Below the pieces are notes generated by a model that worked only from the letters and a program-made list of their open reading frames with translations, was not told the origin of the DNA and did not search any database. Of a stretch of 64,000 bases of DNA, positions 25,743 through 34,935 are shown piece by piece (position 1 is the first letter of the stretch; the number at the start of each line of letters is the position of its first letter). Origin of the DNA: Maricaulis sp039978735 (GTDB lineage Bacteria > Pseudomonadota > Alphaproteobacteria > Caulobacterales > Maricaulaceae); NCBI RefSeq assembly GCF_039978735.1, contig NZ_JBDWAS010000020.1, positions 20,053-84,052 of the forward strand, in the 5' to 3' direction. The position numbers were made by a program, and so were the translations under genes.

Positions 25743-25924
25743 GCGAAGGCGTGTCACCACCCACGCGTCCGCTCACAATCACTTCAATCTCGAACCCAAC
25801 TTCCACCGCCGAGCGACTTCAAGCAACATTGGTCCATCGCCTTGGCCGGGTGGCGTCAGCCTGCCGCCCGAAGTCGAACTTCCCGCGGCCTCGCGAGACC
25901 CGTCCGCGTTTGTCTGACAGTACC
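25708..25924 (+). mobile_element. IS6-family remnant M
   Basis: Fragment of the same IS6 family: RRAMKGRTPKA (25709-25741 region) is followed, after a large deletion, by the transposase C-terminal motif THASAHNHFNLEPNFHRRATSS (two parts around 25757-25820), then a frame-shifted tail. The right end reads TTTGTCTGACAGTACC and finishes at 25924. No catalytic core remains. The remnant closes the catabolic island on its right and overlaps the tail of tetR 3. Confidence 0.7.
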
Positions 25925-25980
25925 GCCATTTCGCTCAGATCGAAGCGGACAGGTCTCGAAAGTTGGCCGCTCTATCGCAG
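25925..25980. repeat. Flank shared with IS6 remnant B, copy 1
   Basis: The 56 bases directly after the IS end match 45111-45166, which directly follow the IS end of remnant B, at roughly 78% by eye (common start GCCATTTCGC). It is therefore either part of a longer element or a duplicated insertion target. The rest of the gap to 26172 shows no gene. Confidence 0.6.
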
Positions 25981-26172
25981 ATGATCGGGCGAGTATGCGG
26001 ACTTGCGCTGCCGGGCCCGCGCTTTTGCCCACTGAGTCCAGGAACTGCGGTGGAGGGCGGATTGATCCGGACAAGCCTGTCTTGCGCACGCCCGGATGAT
26101 CTCGTCCCCATGATCAGTCACAATGAGTTGTACAAGCTCCAGCCCGCCGGGTCCGCTAGCTGCAGGTTTTTC

Positions 26173-26203
26173 TTGAAGCTCTAGTTGCTAGAGCTGTTAG
26201 CGT
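26173..26203 (+). promoter_or_regulatory. MerR-type operator/promoter of the czc operon
   Basis: TTGAAG (26173-26178) and TAGCGT (26198-26203) are 19 bases apart, the overlong spacing typical of MerR-controlled promoters. The spacer holds a perfect palindrome AGCTCTAG-TTG-CTAGAGCT (26177-26195), resembling operators of CadR/PbrR-type metal sensors. It lies 45 bases before the first czc-linked frame. No merR gene is present in the window, so the regulator must act from elsewhere. Confidence 0.65.
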
Positions 26204-26247
26204 TGTTGTGCCCGTGATCGGAAGAGCCGGTCTGTCGTTATTTCGCC

Positions 26248-26577
26248 TTGCCGGAGATGTCGGTGCTGAGTGCGATACGCACATTGCTGGCCGTTCTGAC
26301 CATCCTGTCCTTCTCGGGAGAGGTGGTGGAGGCGGCTGTGCCGCAGCACGATCATCATCTCGGCCATGAAGATGTCGCCGGCGGTGGCTCGGGTGGCAGC
26401 GACCACCGTCACGCCCAGCACCCCGTGCACGCGTGCGGTGTTTGCCATCATGCTATTCCCGCCAATACCGGCACGCCGGCAGCGAGTGCATCCATAGCAC
26501 GGCCGGCCTATCGCCTGTCTCATGAGCGCGGCGCCGGCCGGGCGCTTGCCCCACAACTCCAGCCTCCGATTGCCTGA
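26248..26577 (+). CDS. Small exported histidine-rich protein, czc leader
   Basis: Up to 109 residues. A hydrophobic N-terminus (SVLSAIRTLLAVLTIL) suggests export. The middle is full of metal-liganding residues (QHDHHLGHED, DHRHAQHPVHACGVCHHAIP) including a CxxC-HH group. Small proteins of this kind often precede heavy-metal efflux operons, where they bind the ion in the periplasm. The start is uncertain: TTG 26248 gives the full frame, ATG 26257 is inside a GGAG string and lacks spacing. It stands between the MerR-type promoter and czcC (48-base gap), so it should be co-transcribed. Confidence 0.65.
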   Translation: MPEMSVLSAIRTLLAVLTILSFSGEVVEAAVPQHDHHLGHEDVAGGGSGGSDHRHAQHPVHACGVCHHAIPANTGTPAASASIARPAYRLSHERGAGRALAPQLQPPIA

Positions 26578-26625
26578 GAAGAACGTTCCAAACCTTCGTT
26601 CTCTCAAGACAATCGGGATATCTGG

Positions 26626-27936
26626 ATGTATTCAGACAAAGCTCCCCGGCCGGGATGGCCGGGTCGAGGGCTTGCAGGCATGGCCTGCAGCGCACTCCTC
26701 GCGTCCGTTGCGCCGGCACAGCCGGCCTTGCAGGACAATCCGCTTGAACTCTCCACGGCCTTGCAACGCGCTGTGCAAGCCAATCCGCGCATCGGGTCGG
26801 CCCGGGCCGATGTGTCCGCCCGGCTTGGCGACGCCCGTCAAGCGGGCCTGTGGGACAATCCTTCCCTGGAAGCCGAAATCGAGGGTTTCGGTGGCGATCG
26901 CGGCGATATCGGCGATGGCGATCTCACCGTCGCGGTGCGCCAGACCATCCCGCTGGGCGGCGACCGGCGCCGCGCCCGCGATGCGGCCGAGGCCTGGGCC
27001 CGTGTCGAATCAGCGAGGTTGAATGCCGAGATTGCCGCCCTTCTGGGCGAGGCTGCCACGGCCTTCGTGGATGCTCGTGCGGCCCAGGAAACCGCGCGCG
27101 TCAGGGCGGAGCTGCAGGACCTCGCGGAAACCGCAGCGTCGGCCATACGCCGGCGCGTCGAGGCGGGGCGGTCCTCGCCCATCGATCTCGACCGGGCCGA
27201 CATCCTGACCGCCACGGCCAGCATGAACGCCATATCGGCCTCGACGGATGCCCGGCATGCAAGCCGAGCGCTGGCCGCAGTGTGGGGCGGCGCGCCGCAA
27301 GGCGAGGTCTCGCCGCCATCCGTACTTGCCAACAATCCGGACCAGTCCGCGCTGACGCCGGACGCCATGATGCGGAGCAATCCGGATCTGGCAGTGGCGC
27401 AGCAGACCTCGCGGGCGCGAAGCGAAGAGATCGCCAGGGAAAGGGCCGCCGCTATCCCGGATCTCACTGTTGGGGCCGGGATAAGGCGCTATGGCCGTGA
27501 TGACGAGACGGCCTATCTCGCCACGGTCGAAATTCCGATCCCGGTCATTGATCGCAATCAGGGACGCATCGCTGCAGCTGCTGCGCGCGAGACCGGCGCC
27601 AGGCTGGACGAGGAGGTGCTACGCCGGCAATTGCTGGCACGCCACACGGCGGCCTGCCGCCGGTGGAGCGATGCGCTGCAGCGGCACACCGCGCTGAGCG
27701 AACGGGTACTCCCCGCCGCGGAGAGTGCTTTCTCCCGCGCCCGCCTCGCCTATCGCGAGGGCGCCCTGCAGCTTCTCGATCTGCTGGACGTCCAGCGCAC
27801 CTATTTCGACACACGTATCCAGGCAATCGAGGCCCGGGCGGAACTTGCCCGCGCGGTCATCGAACTCGACGTGCTCCTTGGCGCCCCGCGCTTGAGACAA
27901 CTCGCCGGCATCGCCGGTGCGGAGGCCAACCCATGA
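26626..27936 (+). CDS. czcC: Outer-membrane factor of a heavy-metal efflux system
   Basis: A 436-residue TolC-like outer-membrane protein with a signal sequence in the first 33 residues. Two coiled-coil/barrel repeats are recognisable, opening with ALQRAVQANPRIGSARADV and later MMRSNPDLAVAQQTSRARSE. The second ends with the family phrase YREGALQLLDLLDVQRTYFD. It forms the exit duct across the outer membrane for CzcBA. Its stop overlaps the czcB start (ATGA at 27933), giving translational coupling. An internal ATG (MACSALLAS) could be an alternative start, but the longer form keeps the gap to the upstream gene short. Confidence 0.88.
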   Translation: MYSDKAPRPGWPGRGLAGMACSALLASVAPAQPALQDNPLELSTALQRAVQANPRIGSARADVSARLGDARQAGLWDNPSLEAEIEGFGGDRGDIGDGDLTVAVRQTIPLGGDRRRARDAAEAWARVESARLNAEIAALLGEAATAFVDARAAQETARVRAELQDLAETAASAIRRRVEAGRSSPIDLDRADILTATASMNAISASTDARHASRALAAVWGGAPQGEVSPPSVLANNPDQSALTPDAMMRSNPDLAVAQQTSRARSEEIARERAAAIPDLTVGAGIRRYGRDDETAYLATVEIPIPVIDRNQGRIAAAAARETGARLDEEVLRRQLLARHTAACRRWSDALQRHTALSERVLPAAESAFSRARLAYREGALQLLDLLDVQRTYFDTRIQAIEARAELARAVIELDVLLGAPRLRQLAGIAGAEANP

Positions 27937-29171
27937 CATCGACAATGACCCGGACATTGCTCGCCGGCACGGCGGCGCTGGCGCTGCTGTCCGCCTGCTC
28001 GGACCCGCCCGCGCAAGCCCCCGCCCACGAAGACCCCGCGGGCACCAATACACACGAGATGGGGGGCGGAACCAGCCAGTCAGAGGCCGATCACGCCGAT
28101 GGCTTCGAAGAAGTCGACATGGCCTACGATGAAATCGACGCACTGGGCATAACGATCGGCCAGGTCGATACCGGTCCGGTAGACGGCGAGGTGGAACTGC
28201 CGGCCGAGGTGCGGTTCGATCAGACGCGGCTGGCACATGTCTCGCCGCGCGTATCGGGCATCGTCCATGCCGTCCATGTCACCGAAGGTGACACGGTCGA
28301 AGCCGGTCAGCTCCTTGCCGTGCTTGACAGTCGCGACCTGGCGGACGCCAAGGCCGGCTACCTGTCCGCCCTGGCCCGCCTCGACCTCGACCAATCGCGT
28401 TTCGAACGCGAGAGGCGGCTGTGGGACCAGCAGATCTCGGCCGAGCAGGACTTCCTGGACGCCCGCCAGGCGCTGGAGGAGTCCCGCATCGAGGTGCGCA
28501 GCACCCGCCAGCAATTGGAGGCGCTGGGCGTCGACGAGGTCGCGCGGGCGACCCTTGTTTCGGGAACACTTCAGCCTCTCACTCGCTACGCGCTCGCAGC
28601 GCCGATTTCCGGAACTGTGATCGAGCGACATGCCGTGCTGGGCGAGGTGATCGAGGAAGGCGTCCAGCCGCCGGCCTTCATCATCGCCGATACCTCCACA
28701 CTCTGGGTGGATGCCGCGATATACGGGGCCGATCTCGGCCGGCTCCAGGCCGGCAGTCCTGTCCGCATAGACCCGGGCGACGGCGGTGCCGAAATCGTCA
28801 GCGAGATCGCCTTTATCAGTCCGCAACTCGGCGAAAGCACGCGGACCGGCCGGGCGCGGATCGTTCTGGACAATGCAGACGGGCGGCTGCGCCCTGGCAT
28901 GTTCGTGTCGGTCCATGCGCAGACCGACGGTGCAAGCGCGATGGCGCGCGTCCCCGTCACCGCCCTGCAGACCGTCGATGGCGACGATGTCGTCTTTGTG
29001 CGCACCGCGGAGGGCTTCCAGGTCCGGCGGGTCCGGATCGGGCAACGATCGGACCGGTTTGCGGAAATCCGGACCGGTGTCGAACCGGGCGAGGCGATCG
29101 CCATCGCCGGCGCCTTCACCCTGAAGTCGGAACTGCAAAAGGGGGAGTTCGAAGATGGACACGCCCACTGA
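27933..29171 (+). CDS. czcB: Membrane-fusion (adaptor) lipoprotein of a heavy-metal efflux system
   Basis: A 412-residue adaptor. Lipobox LSAC with C22, then a linker with scattered histidine and acidic residues (THEMGGGTSQSEADHADG). Next come the barrel-sandwich halves (HVSPRVSGIVHAVHVTEGDT and YALAAPISGTVIERHAVLGE) around an alpha-helical hairpin (about 145-195), a beta-barrel, and a C-terminus ending EFEDGHAH. It links CzcA to CzcC in the periplasm. GGAGG lies 7 bases before the ATG. It overlaps czcA by 17 bases. Confidence 0.9.
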   Translation: MTSTMTRTLLAGTAALALLSACSDPPAQAPAHEDPAGTNTHEMGGGTSQSEADHADGFEEVDMAYDEIDALGITIGQVDTGPVDGEVELPAEVRFDQTRLAHVSPRVSGIVHAVHVTEGDTVEAGQLLAVLDSRDLADAKAGYLSALARLDLDQSRFERERRLWDQQISAEQDFLDARQALEESRIEVRSTRQQLEALGVDEVARATLVSGTLQPLTRYALAAPISGTVIERHAVLGEVIEEGVQPPAFIIADTSTLWVDAAIYGADLGRLQAGSPVRIDPGDGGAEIVSEIAFISPQLGESTRTGRARIVLDNADGRLRPGMFVSVHAQTDGASAMARVPVTALQTVDGDDVVFVRTAEGFQVRRVRIGQRSDRFAEIRTGVEPGEAIAIAGAFTLKSELQKGEFEDGHAH

Positions 29172-32100
29172 AAACACGACCCCGGACAGCAAGGGGGCGG
29201 TCACCCGCCTTCTGCACCGCATCACCGGTGGACGCCTTCTGGCGGTGCTCGGCTTCATTGCTGTCATCATTGGCGGCGGAATCACGTTCAGATCCATGCC
29301 GGTCGATGCCTTCCCGGACGTGACGCCGGCTCTGGTGCAGGTCTTTACCGAAACCGAGGGGCTCGCACCGGAAGAGGTCGAGCGCTATGTCACCTTCCCG
29401 GTCGAAACGGCGATGAACGGTTTGCCCAGGCTGACCGAGGTCCGCTCGACCTCGAATTTCGGCCTGTCTGTCGTGAACATCTATTTCGAGGACGGGACCG
29501 ACATCTACTGGGCGCGCCAGCTTGTCGGCGAGCGCCTCCGGCTCGCGCGTGAAGACATTCCGGACGGTTTCGGCGAACCGGCGATGGGGCCGATCACCAC
29601 GGGACTCGGACAGATCCTGTTCTACTTTCTGGACAGCACCGAAACCGCCATGGACGGCGTCGCCCTGCGCACGCTCCAGGACTGGCAGGTCAAGTTCGAT
29701 CTGCAAACGGTCCGGGGCGTTACGGAAGTGCTGTCCCTCGGCGGTTTCGAGCAGCAATACCAGATCAATGTCCGGCCCGAGGCGCTGTTGCGCTTCGATC
29801 TCGCCGTGGCCGACGTTGTGGCGGCTGTCGAGGCGAACAACGCCAATGCCGGTGCCCAGTTCCTGGTCGAGAATTCCGAGCAGTACACGGTGCGGGCAGT
29901 CGGCCTGGCCGCGGGCGCCCACGATCTCGGCGACATCGTCGTCAAGGTGGTCGACGGCGTGCCGGTGCGCGTCCGCGACGTTGCCGGCATCGAGACCGGC
30001 GGAGCTCCGCGCCAGGGCCTGGCGACCATGGACGGACGTGGCGAAATCGTTGCCGGCCTGGTTCTCAAGCTGATCGGGGCGAATACCAACGCCGTTATAG
30101 GCCGGGTGCACGACCGACTCGACCGGATCAATGAGGCGCTGCCGGATGGGGTCCGGGCGGTACCCTATTACGACCAGTCCGAGCTGGTCGGCGCAGCCGT
30201 GTCGACCATGACGACGGCACTCTGGCAGGGGGCGTTGCTGGTCGCGATCGTGCTGTTCGCATTCCTGCGCGGCTGGCGCCCGAGCCTGATCGTGGTGGCG
30301 TCAATTCCCTTCTCGGTCGGCTTTGCCCTGATCGCGATGCGTCTGTTCGACGTTTCCGCCAACCTGATGTCTCTGGGCGGTATCGCGATAGCCATCGGCA
30401 TGATGGTCGACGGGGCCGTGGTCATGATCGAGAATGCCAACCGGTGCCTGGCGGAGGCCGGGACCGGCGGAAACCGGCGCGGCACCGTGGCCCGAGCCTG
30501 TGCCGAGGTGCTTCAGCCCCTGGTCTTCGCGATCCTGATCGTCGTGGTCGTCTTTCTGCCGATCCTCACTCTCGATGGCGTAGAGGGGAAGACCTTCCGG
30601 CCACTCGCCTTTGCTGTCGTCTTCGCGATGGCAGGATCGCTGGTCTTTGCCGTCTTTTTGGCGCCGGCGGCAGCGTTTCTCGGTCTGCGGCCAAAACCCG
30701 CGAGTGGCGATCGCAACAGTATCTACATGCGCTGGTTCGGTCCGGCGGTCGGCTTCTTCGTGGCGCGGCGGTGGGCGGCCGTTCTGCTCGCCGGCGCCAT
30801 GCTGGCTGCGGGGGCGTTGATCTTCCCGCGGCTGGGCTCGGAGTTCACGCCGCGCATGAATGAGGGCGATCTTCTGGTCCGCCTCACCATGGCTCCCTCG
30901 ATCAGCCTGCCGGAAGCCCGCGAGACGGTCACCCGGTTCGAGCAGGCGTTGCTGGAGGACTTCCCCGAGGTCGAGCGCGTGGTAACACGGGTCGGGCGCG
31001 GCGAGGTCGGCGCCCACGCCGACCCGGTCAACAGCGCCGAAGCCTTCGTGGCTCTGCGGCCGCGATCGGAATGGACGACGACACAGAGCCAGGACGCATT
31101 GCTGGCCCGCATCAGTGCGCGTTTCGAGGACTTTCCCGGCGCTCGCTTCAACGTCACCCAGCCGATTGCGGCAGCGACCGACGAACTCCTCACCGGCACC
31201 AAGGCCGATCTCGCCATCAAGCTGTTCGGTGAGGATATGGCCGTGCTTGAGCGCGAGGCGGCCCGGATCGCCCGCGTGATCCGGGGGGTCGAGGGCTCGG
31301 CCGACGTGCAGACCGATCAGGTAACAGGAGCACCGCAATTGCGCATCACGGTCGATCGCGACGCGATCAGCCGCTTCGGCCTCAATGTCGAAGACGTTCT
31401 GTCGGTCGTGCGCAGTGCGGTGGGCGGTGAAACCGCGGGGCAGGTTTTCGAGGGCGTCCGGCGGTTCGATATCGTCGTACGCTATCCCGAGGCTGATCGC
31501 GCCAACGCCGAACGCATCGGCCGTATCGTCCTCAACGGGCCCGGCGGCGAACTCATCCCGCTGCACCAGGTCGCGGATGTGGAACGGATCGAGGGACCGC
31601 GCCAGGTCACCCGCGAGAACGGGCGGCGCTTCATCACCATCCAGACCAATGTGCGCGGCCGCGACATCGGGTCCTTCGTCGCTGAAGGGCAAGATGCTGT
31701 TGCCACCGAGGTCGATCTGCCGTCCAGCTACTATGTGGAGTGGGGCGGCCAGTTCGAACTGCAGCAACAGGCCAATGCCCGCTTTGCCGTTGTCATTCCG
31801 GTGACGTTGGGCATTGTGTTTCTGCTCCTGTTGTTCAGCTTCGGCCGCCTGAAAAGCGCGCTGCTGATCGTGGCCAACATTCCGCTGGCCCTGGTCGGCG
31901 GTGTCGCGGCGCTCTGGCTGACCGGGCAGAACTTGTCTGTCCCGGCCTCCGTCGGCTTCATCGCCCTGTTCGGTATCGCCCTGGGCAACGGGATGGTGCT
32001 GGTGTCCTTCCTCGACCGCTTTGCCCGGACCCGCCTGGACGTCGACGTTTTCAGTATCGAGGCGGCCGTGATGCGGGCTCAGCCGGTGCTGATGACAGCG

Positions 32101-32310
32101 ACCACGACCGGGCTCGGGCTGATGCCGCTGCTCTTTGCGAGCGGGATCGGATCGGAAGTGCAGCGTCCCCTGGCGGCTGTCGTTATTGGCGGGCTGGTGA
32201 CATCCACCGTGTTGACGCTGCTCGTCTTGCCGGCCGTCTACAAGTGGTTTGCACTGCGACCGGCCGATCCCGGATGGGCACAAGATGCTCAATCGGCAGA
32301 CAACGCCTGA
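29155..32310 (+). CDS. czcA: Heavy-metal RND efflux pump
   Basis: A 1051-residue HME-RND pump, normal length for CzcA/CusA. It has 12 membrane segments with two large periplasmic loops (after TM1 and TM7) and drives proton-coupled export of metal cations. The TM4 motif is IAIGMMVDGAVVMIEN: it keeps the second aspartate but has alanine where Zn/Co/Cd-type CzcA has the first (DFG). In the metal-site region it reads ATDELLTGTKADLAIK, with glutamate where CusA has the copper-binding methionine, which favours a divalent ion. The exact ion is therefore open. GGGGGAG precedes the ATG. A strong terminator follows. Confidence 0.92.
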   Translation: MDTPTENTTPDSKGAVTRLLHRITGGRLLAVLGFIAVIIGGGITFRSMPVDAFPDVTPALVQVFTETEGLAPEEVERYVTFPVETAMNGLPRLTEVRSTSNFGLSVVNIYFEDGTDIYWARQLVGERLRLAREDIPDGFGEPAMGPITTGLGQILFYFLDSTETAMDGVALRTLQDWQVKFDLQTVRGVTEVLSLGGFEQQYQINVRPEALLRFDLAVADVVAAVEANNANAGAQFLVENSEQYTVRAVGLAAGAHDLGDIVVKVVDGVPVRVRDVAGIETGGAPRQGLATMDGRGEIVAGLVLKLIGANTNAVIGRVHDRLDRINEALPDGVRAVPYYDQSELVGAAVSTMTTALWQGALLVAIVLFAFLRGWRPSLIVVASIPFSVGFALIAMRLFDVSANLMSLGGIAIAIGMMVDGAVVMIENANRCLAEAGTGGNRRGTVARACAEVLQPLVFAILIVVVVFLPILTLDGVEGKTFRPLAFAVVFAMAGSLVFAVFLAPAAAFLGLRPKPASGDRNSIYMRWFGPAVGFFVARRWAAVLLAGAMLAAGALIFPRLGSEFTPRMNEGDLLVRLTMAPSISLPEARETVTRFEQALLEDFPEVERVVTRVGRGEVGAHADPVNSAEAFVALRPRSEWTTTQSQDALLARISARFEDFPGARFNVTQPIAAATDELLTGTKADLAIKLFGEDMAVLEREAARIARVIRGVEGSADVQTDQVTGAPQLRITVDRDAISRFGLNVEDVLSVVRSAVGGETAGQVFEGVRRFDIVVRYPEADRANAERIGRIVLNGPGGELIPLHQVADVERIEGPRQVTRENGRRFITIQTNVRGRDIGSFVAEGQDAVATEVDLPSSYYVEWGGQFELQQQANARFAVVIPVTLGIVFLLLLFSFGRLKSALLIVANIPLALVGGVAALWLTGQNLSVPASVGFIALFGIALGNGMVLVSFLDRFARTRLDVDVFSIEAAVMRAQPVLMTATTTGLGLMPLLFASGIGSEVQRPLAAVVIGGLVTSTVLTLLVLPAVYKWFALRPADPGWAQDAQSADNA

Positions 32311-32316
32311 CGGCAA

Positions 32317-32352
32317 GGCTCCGGGCCGCGTCCTCGGCCCGGAGCCATTTCC
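32317..32352 (+). terminator. Rho-independent terminator of the czc operon
   Basis: Perfect 12-bp GC-rich stem GGCTCCGGGCCG (32317-32328) and CGGCCCGGAGCC (32335-32346), six-base loop, then ATTTCCC. It begins six bases after the czcA stop. Confidence 0.8.
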
Positions 32353-32490
32353 CTGATGATGAAGCAGGGTCTGCCACCGGAACCACGCCCACGTACCCGA
32401 TTGTGCGCTCTGGTTGGCCCTTTTCGCTTGGCAAGCGGGGCGGGAGAGGGCTTAGTGACCGGAAAACGGTCAAAAAGACGGCAAGAAACA

Positions 32491-34935
32491 ATGGATTGGT
32501 CACGCCTAAGCGCATCGTTCGATGCGGTTCTCGATGCGGCTCCCGAGCATCGGGACGCGATCGTCGACAAAGTGTCCGGCAAGGATCCGGAGCTCGGGCA
32601 GCAGTTGCGCGAGATGCTCGCTGGCCTGGAGCCGGGTGAAGCGTTTCCAGACCCGTATGGCAAGCGCGGTATTCGCGCAGAAACCACCACACCTGATGCA
32701 GACAGTCTCCGGCTCAAGATCGGTTCGAGGGTGGGGGCCTGGGCTGTCACCGGTCATATCGGCCAGGGCGGAATGGGTGATGTCTATGCCGTCGAGCGCA
32801 TCGATGGCGGGTTCGAGCAGGACGCGGCGCTCAAGATACTCGGTCCGCTGGACGAGGACGGCGTTGCCCTTTTTCACCATGAACGCCAGACCGTGGCGCG
32901 TCTGGAACATCCGGGCATTGCCCGCCTGCTCGATGGCGGCGTGGACGCGGACGGACGGCCCTGGATGGTCGTCGAGCGGGTCGACGGGCTCCCGCTGGAC
33001 GGCTGGTGCCGGGAGCGGGACTGTTCGGCGGAAGACCGCGTCCGGCTGGTGCTCGAGGTCTGCGATTGTCTCGATTATGCCCATTCCCGCCTGCTGGTTC
33101 ACCGCGACATCAAGCCGTCCAATATACTGGTCGACGAGAATGGCCGGACACGCCTGATCGACTTCGGTATTTCCGCGGGTGCCGGTGATGCCGGCGAGGC
33201 GCGGGCGTCGTTGCGCTATGCCGCGCCGGAAGTTCTCCTGGGCGATGCGGCGGGCACATCCGGCGATGTTTATGCCATGGCGGCAACCCTCCATGAGCTG
33301 CTGGCCGGCCATCCGCCCGCCGACACCGGTGCATCGGCCCTGTCCGTCATGGCCTGGGTCAGCCAAGGCGCGCCGGTGACGCGGCTTTGCGACGAAAGCG
33401 GAACAGTCGTCATGCCGGGCGCGCTGCGGGCGGATCTCGACGCGATCCTGATGCGGGCGCTCGCCGCCCGTCCGGAAGACCGGTATCGCAGCGTGCAGGC
33501 TTTCGCGGATGATTTACGGCGGGCGCTGGCGAGAGAACCGGTTTCGACCCGTGCAGCCTCGGCCGTCTATCGTTTTCACCGCTTTTTCGAACGGCATGCG
33601 GTTGCCTCATTGTCGGTTGCCGGGCTGATCGTCGTCCTGGCTGCTGGTCTGGGCATATCCGCCTGGCAGCAGGCCCAGATCCGGGCCGAACGCGACAGCG
33701 TCGTCCGCGAACAGACCCGGCTGGCAGCGGTCCAGGACTATCTCTTCTTCATGCTGCGCGACGCGGCCGAGCGGGAGGGAGAGGTCGGGATCCGCGATGT
33801 GCTGGACAGTGCAGCGACCCGGGTCACTGAACGGCTTGCCGAGGACCCGGAAACGGGCGGGCGAGTGCTGCACGCCTTGTCCGAGCTCTATTTCCACGTG
33901 AATGATTACGAGGCGGCCGAACCGCTGCTCCGCCGGCTGGTCGCAATGGATGTCCTGTCGCCGGAATTGCGGGCCACCGCGGCCTATGATCTGGCCCAGG
34001 TCAGCCAGCGCCGCGGCGAACCTGATCTCGCGCGCACCCAGCTGGATGCGGCGCAGGCCTTCTGGGCAACCAACCCGGTGCGCTACAGGCGCGAGCAGGT
34101 CGACAGCCGTCTCGTGGAGGCCCGTCTGCTGCGGGATGAGGGGCAGATCGAGGATGCGATCGCCCTGTTGCGGCAGGTCCTGCCGGAGCAGATTGCGCTC
34201 AACGGTGCCGACTTCCGCGAGACCGGCGTATTCCACAATGATCTGGGGGTCATGCTGCTGATGGCCGGACAGCTGGAACCGGCGGCACAGGAGCTGGCGC
34301 GGGCGCGGGATATCTGGCGGATCAATGATCTCGACACCGGGCCGGACGCGCTGAATACGCTGAACAATCTGGCCGCGGCAGAGTTTCTTCTGGGCCGACC
34401 CGACCGGGCGGCCCCGGTCTTCCGTGAAGCCACAGAATTGCGCGAGGCGCTCTATGGTCCGTCAGCGGCTCTGGCGGCTGCGCTCGGGAATTATGGAAAG
34501 TCGCTGATCGCGACCGGTGACTATGCCTTGGCAGCAGGCGTGCTGGGCCGGTCCCGCCAGATGGCGCTTGAATTCGCGGGGTCGGGCAGTCTCCACTTCG
34601 CCGCCTCGAGCGCAGGTCTGCTGGAGGCGCTGATTGCCGACGGCCGGTCCGGTGAAGCCTGGACGGTCATGCTCGACGATGACGAACGGCTGGCATCGGC
34701 CACAGAACCCGGCTCCCCGGCTCAGGGCGCTTTTGATGTGGGCGCCGCCCGGGTGTTTGCCGACAGTGGCGATCTGGCGGCTGCGGCCGAGCGGCTGGAC
34801 CGCGCCGAAGCCGCCTTCGCAACGCTCGGCCCGGCCGGTGGGCGCTATATCGCGACGATCAACACCCTGCGAGTGCAGTATGGTCTGGCAGATCCGGACC
34901 TGTCAGTTCCCGGTGAAGCCAGGCGCGGGCCTTGA
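32491..34935 (+). CDS. Transmembrane Ser/Thr protein kinase with TPR-like sensor (module 2)
   Basis: An 814-residue Hanks-type kinase, paralogue of the one at 1368. Glycine loop GQGGMGDVY from G91, lysine in AALKIL, catalytic loop HRDIKPSNIL (H204, D206), DFG D224, YAAPEVL. A membrane helix at about 370-390 is followed by a short charged coiled coil and some 400 TPR-like residues. ATG 32491 starts the family-typical N-terminus (MDWSRLSASFDAVLDAAPEH); a GTG at 32455 has a better ribosome site (GAGAGGGCTTA) and may be the true start, adding 12 basic residues. Its last 77 bases overlap the 3' end of the convergent sigma gene. No ECF box is seen in its own promoter region. Confidence 0.88.
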   Translation: MDWSRLSASFDAVLDAAPEHRDAIVDKVSGKDPELGQQLREMLAGLEPGEAFPDPYGKRGIRAETTTPDADSLRLKIGSRVGAWAVTGHIGQGGMGDVYAVERIDGGFEQDAALKILGPLDEDGVALFHHERQTVARLEHPGIARLLDGGVDADGRPWMVVERVDGLPLDGWCRERDCSAEDRVRLVLEVCDCLDYAHSRLLVHRDIKPSNILVDENGRTRLIDFGISAGAGDAGEARASLRYAAPEVLLGDAAGTSGDVYAMAATLHELLAGHPPADTGASALSVMAWVSQGAPVTRLCDESGTVVMPGALRADLDAILMRALAARPEDRYRSVQAFADDLRRALAREPVSTRAASAVYRFHRFFERHAVASLSVAGLIVVLAAGLGISAWQQAQIRAERDSVVREQTRLAAVQDYLFFMLRDAAEREGEVGIRDVLDSAATRVTERLAEDPETGGRVLHALSELYFHVNDYEAAEPLLRRLVAMDVLSPELRATAAYDLAQVSQRRGEPDLARTQLDAAQAFWATNPVRYRREQVDSRLVEARLLRDEGQIEDAIALLRQVLPEQIALNGADFRETGVFHNDLGVMLLMAGQLEPAAQELARARDIWRINDLDTGPDALNTLNNLAAAEFLLGRPDRAAPVFREATELREALYGPSAALAAALGNYGKSLIATGDYALAAGVLGRSRQMALEFAGSGSLHFAASSAGLLEALIADGRSGEAWTVMLDDDERLASATEPGSPAQGAFDVGAARVFADSGDLAAAAERLDRAEAAFATLGPAGGRYIATINTLRVQYGLADPDLSVPGEARRGP

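Noticed and set aside
25609..25917. 102-codon plus-strand frame at the end of tetR 3
   Set aside because: It is the IS6 remnant read in its own frame, preceded by out-of-frame tetR sequence; not an independent gene.
30301..32316. Minus-strand open frame of 671 codons under czcA
   Set aside because: Composition is rich in H, Q, R and D as in antisense shadows, and czcA is unmistakable.
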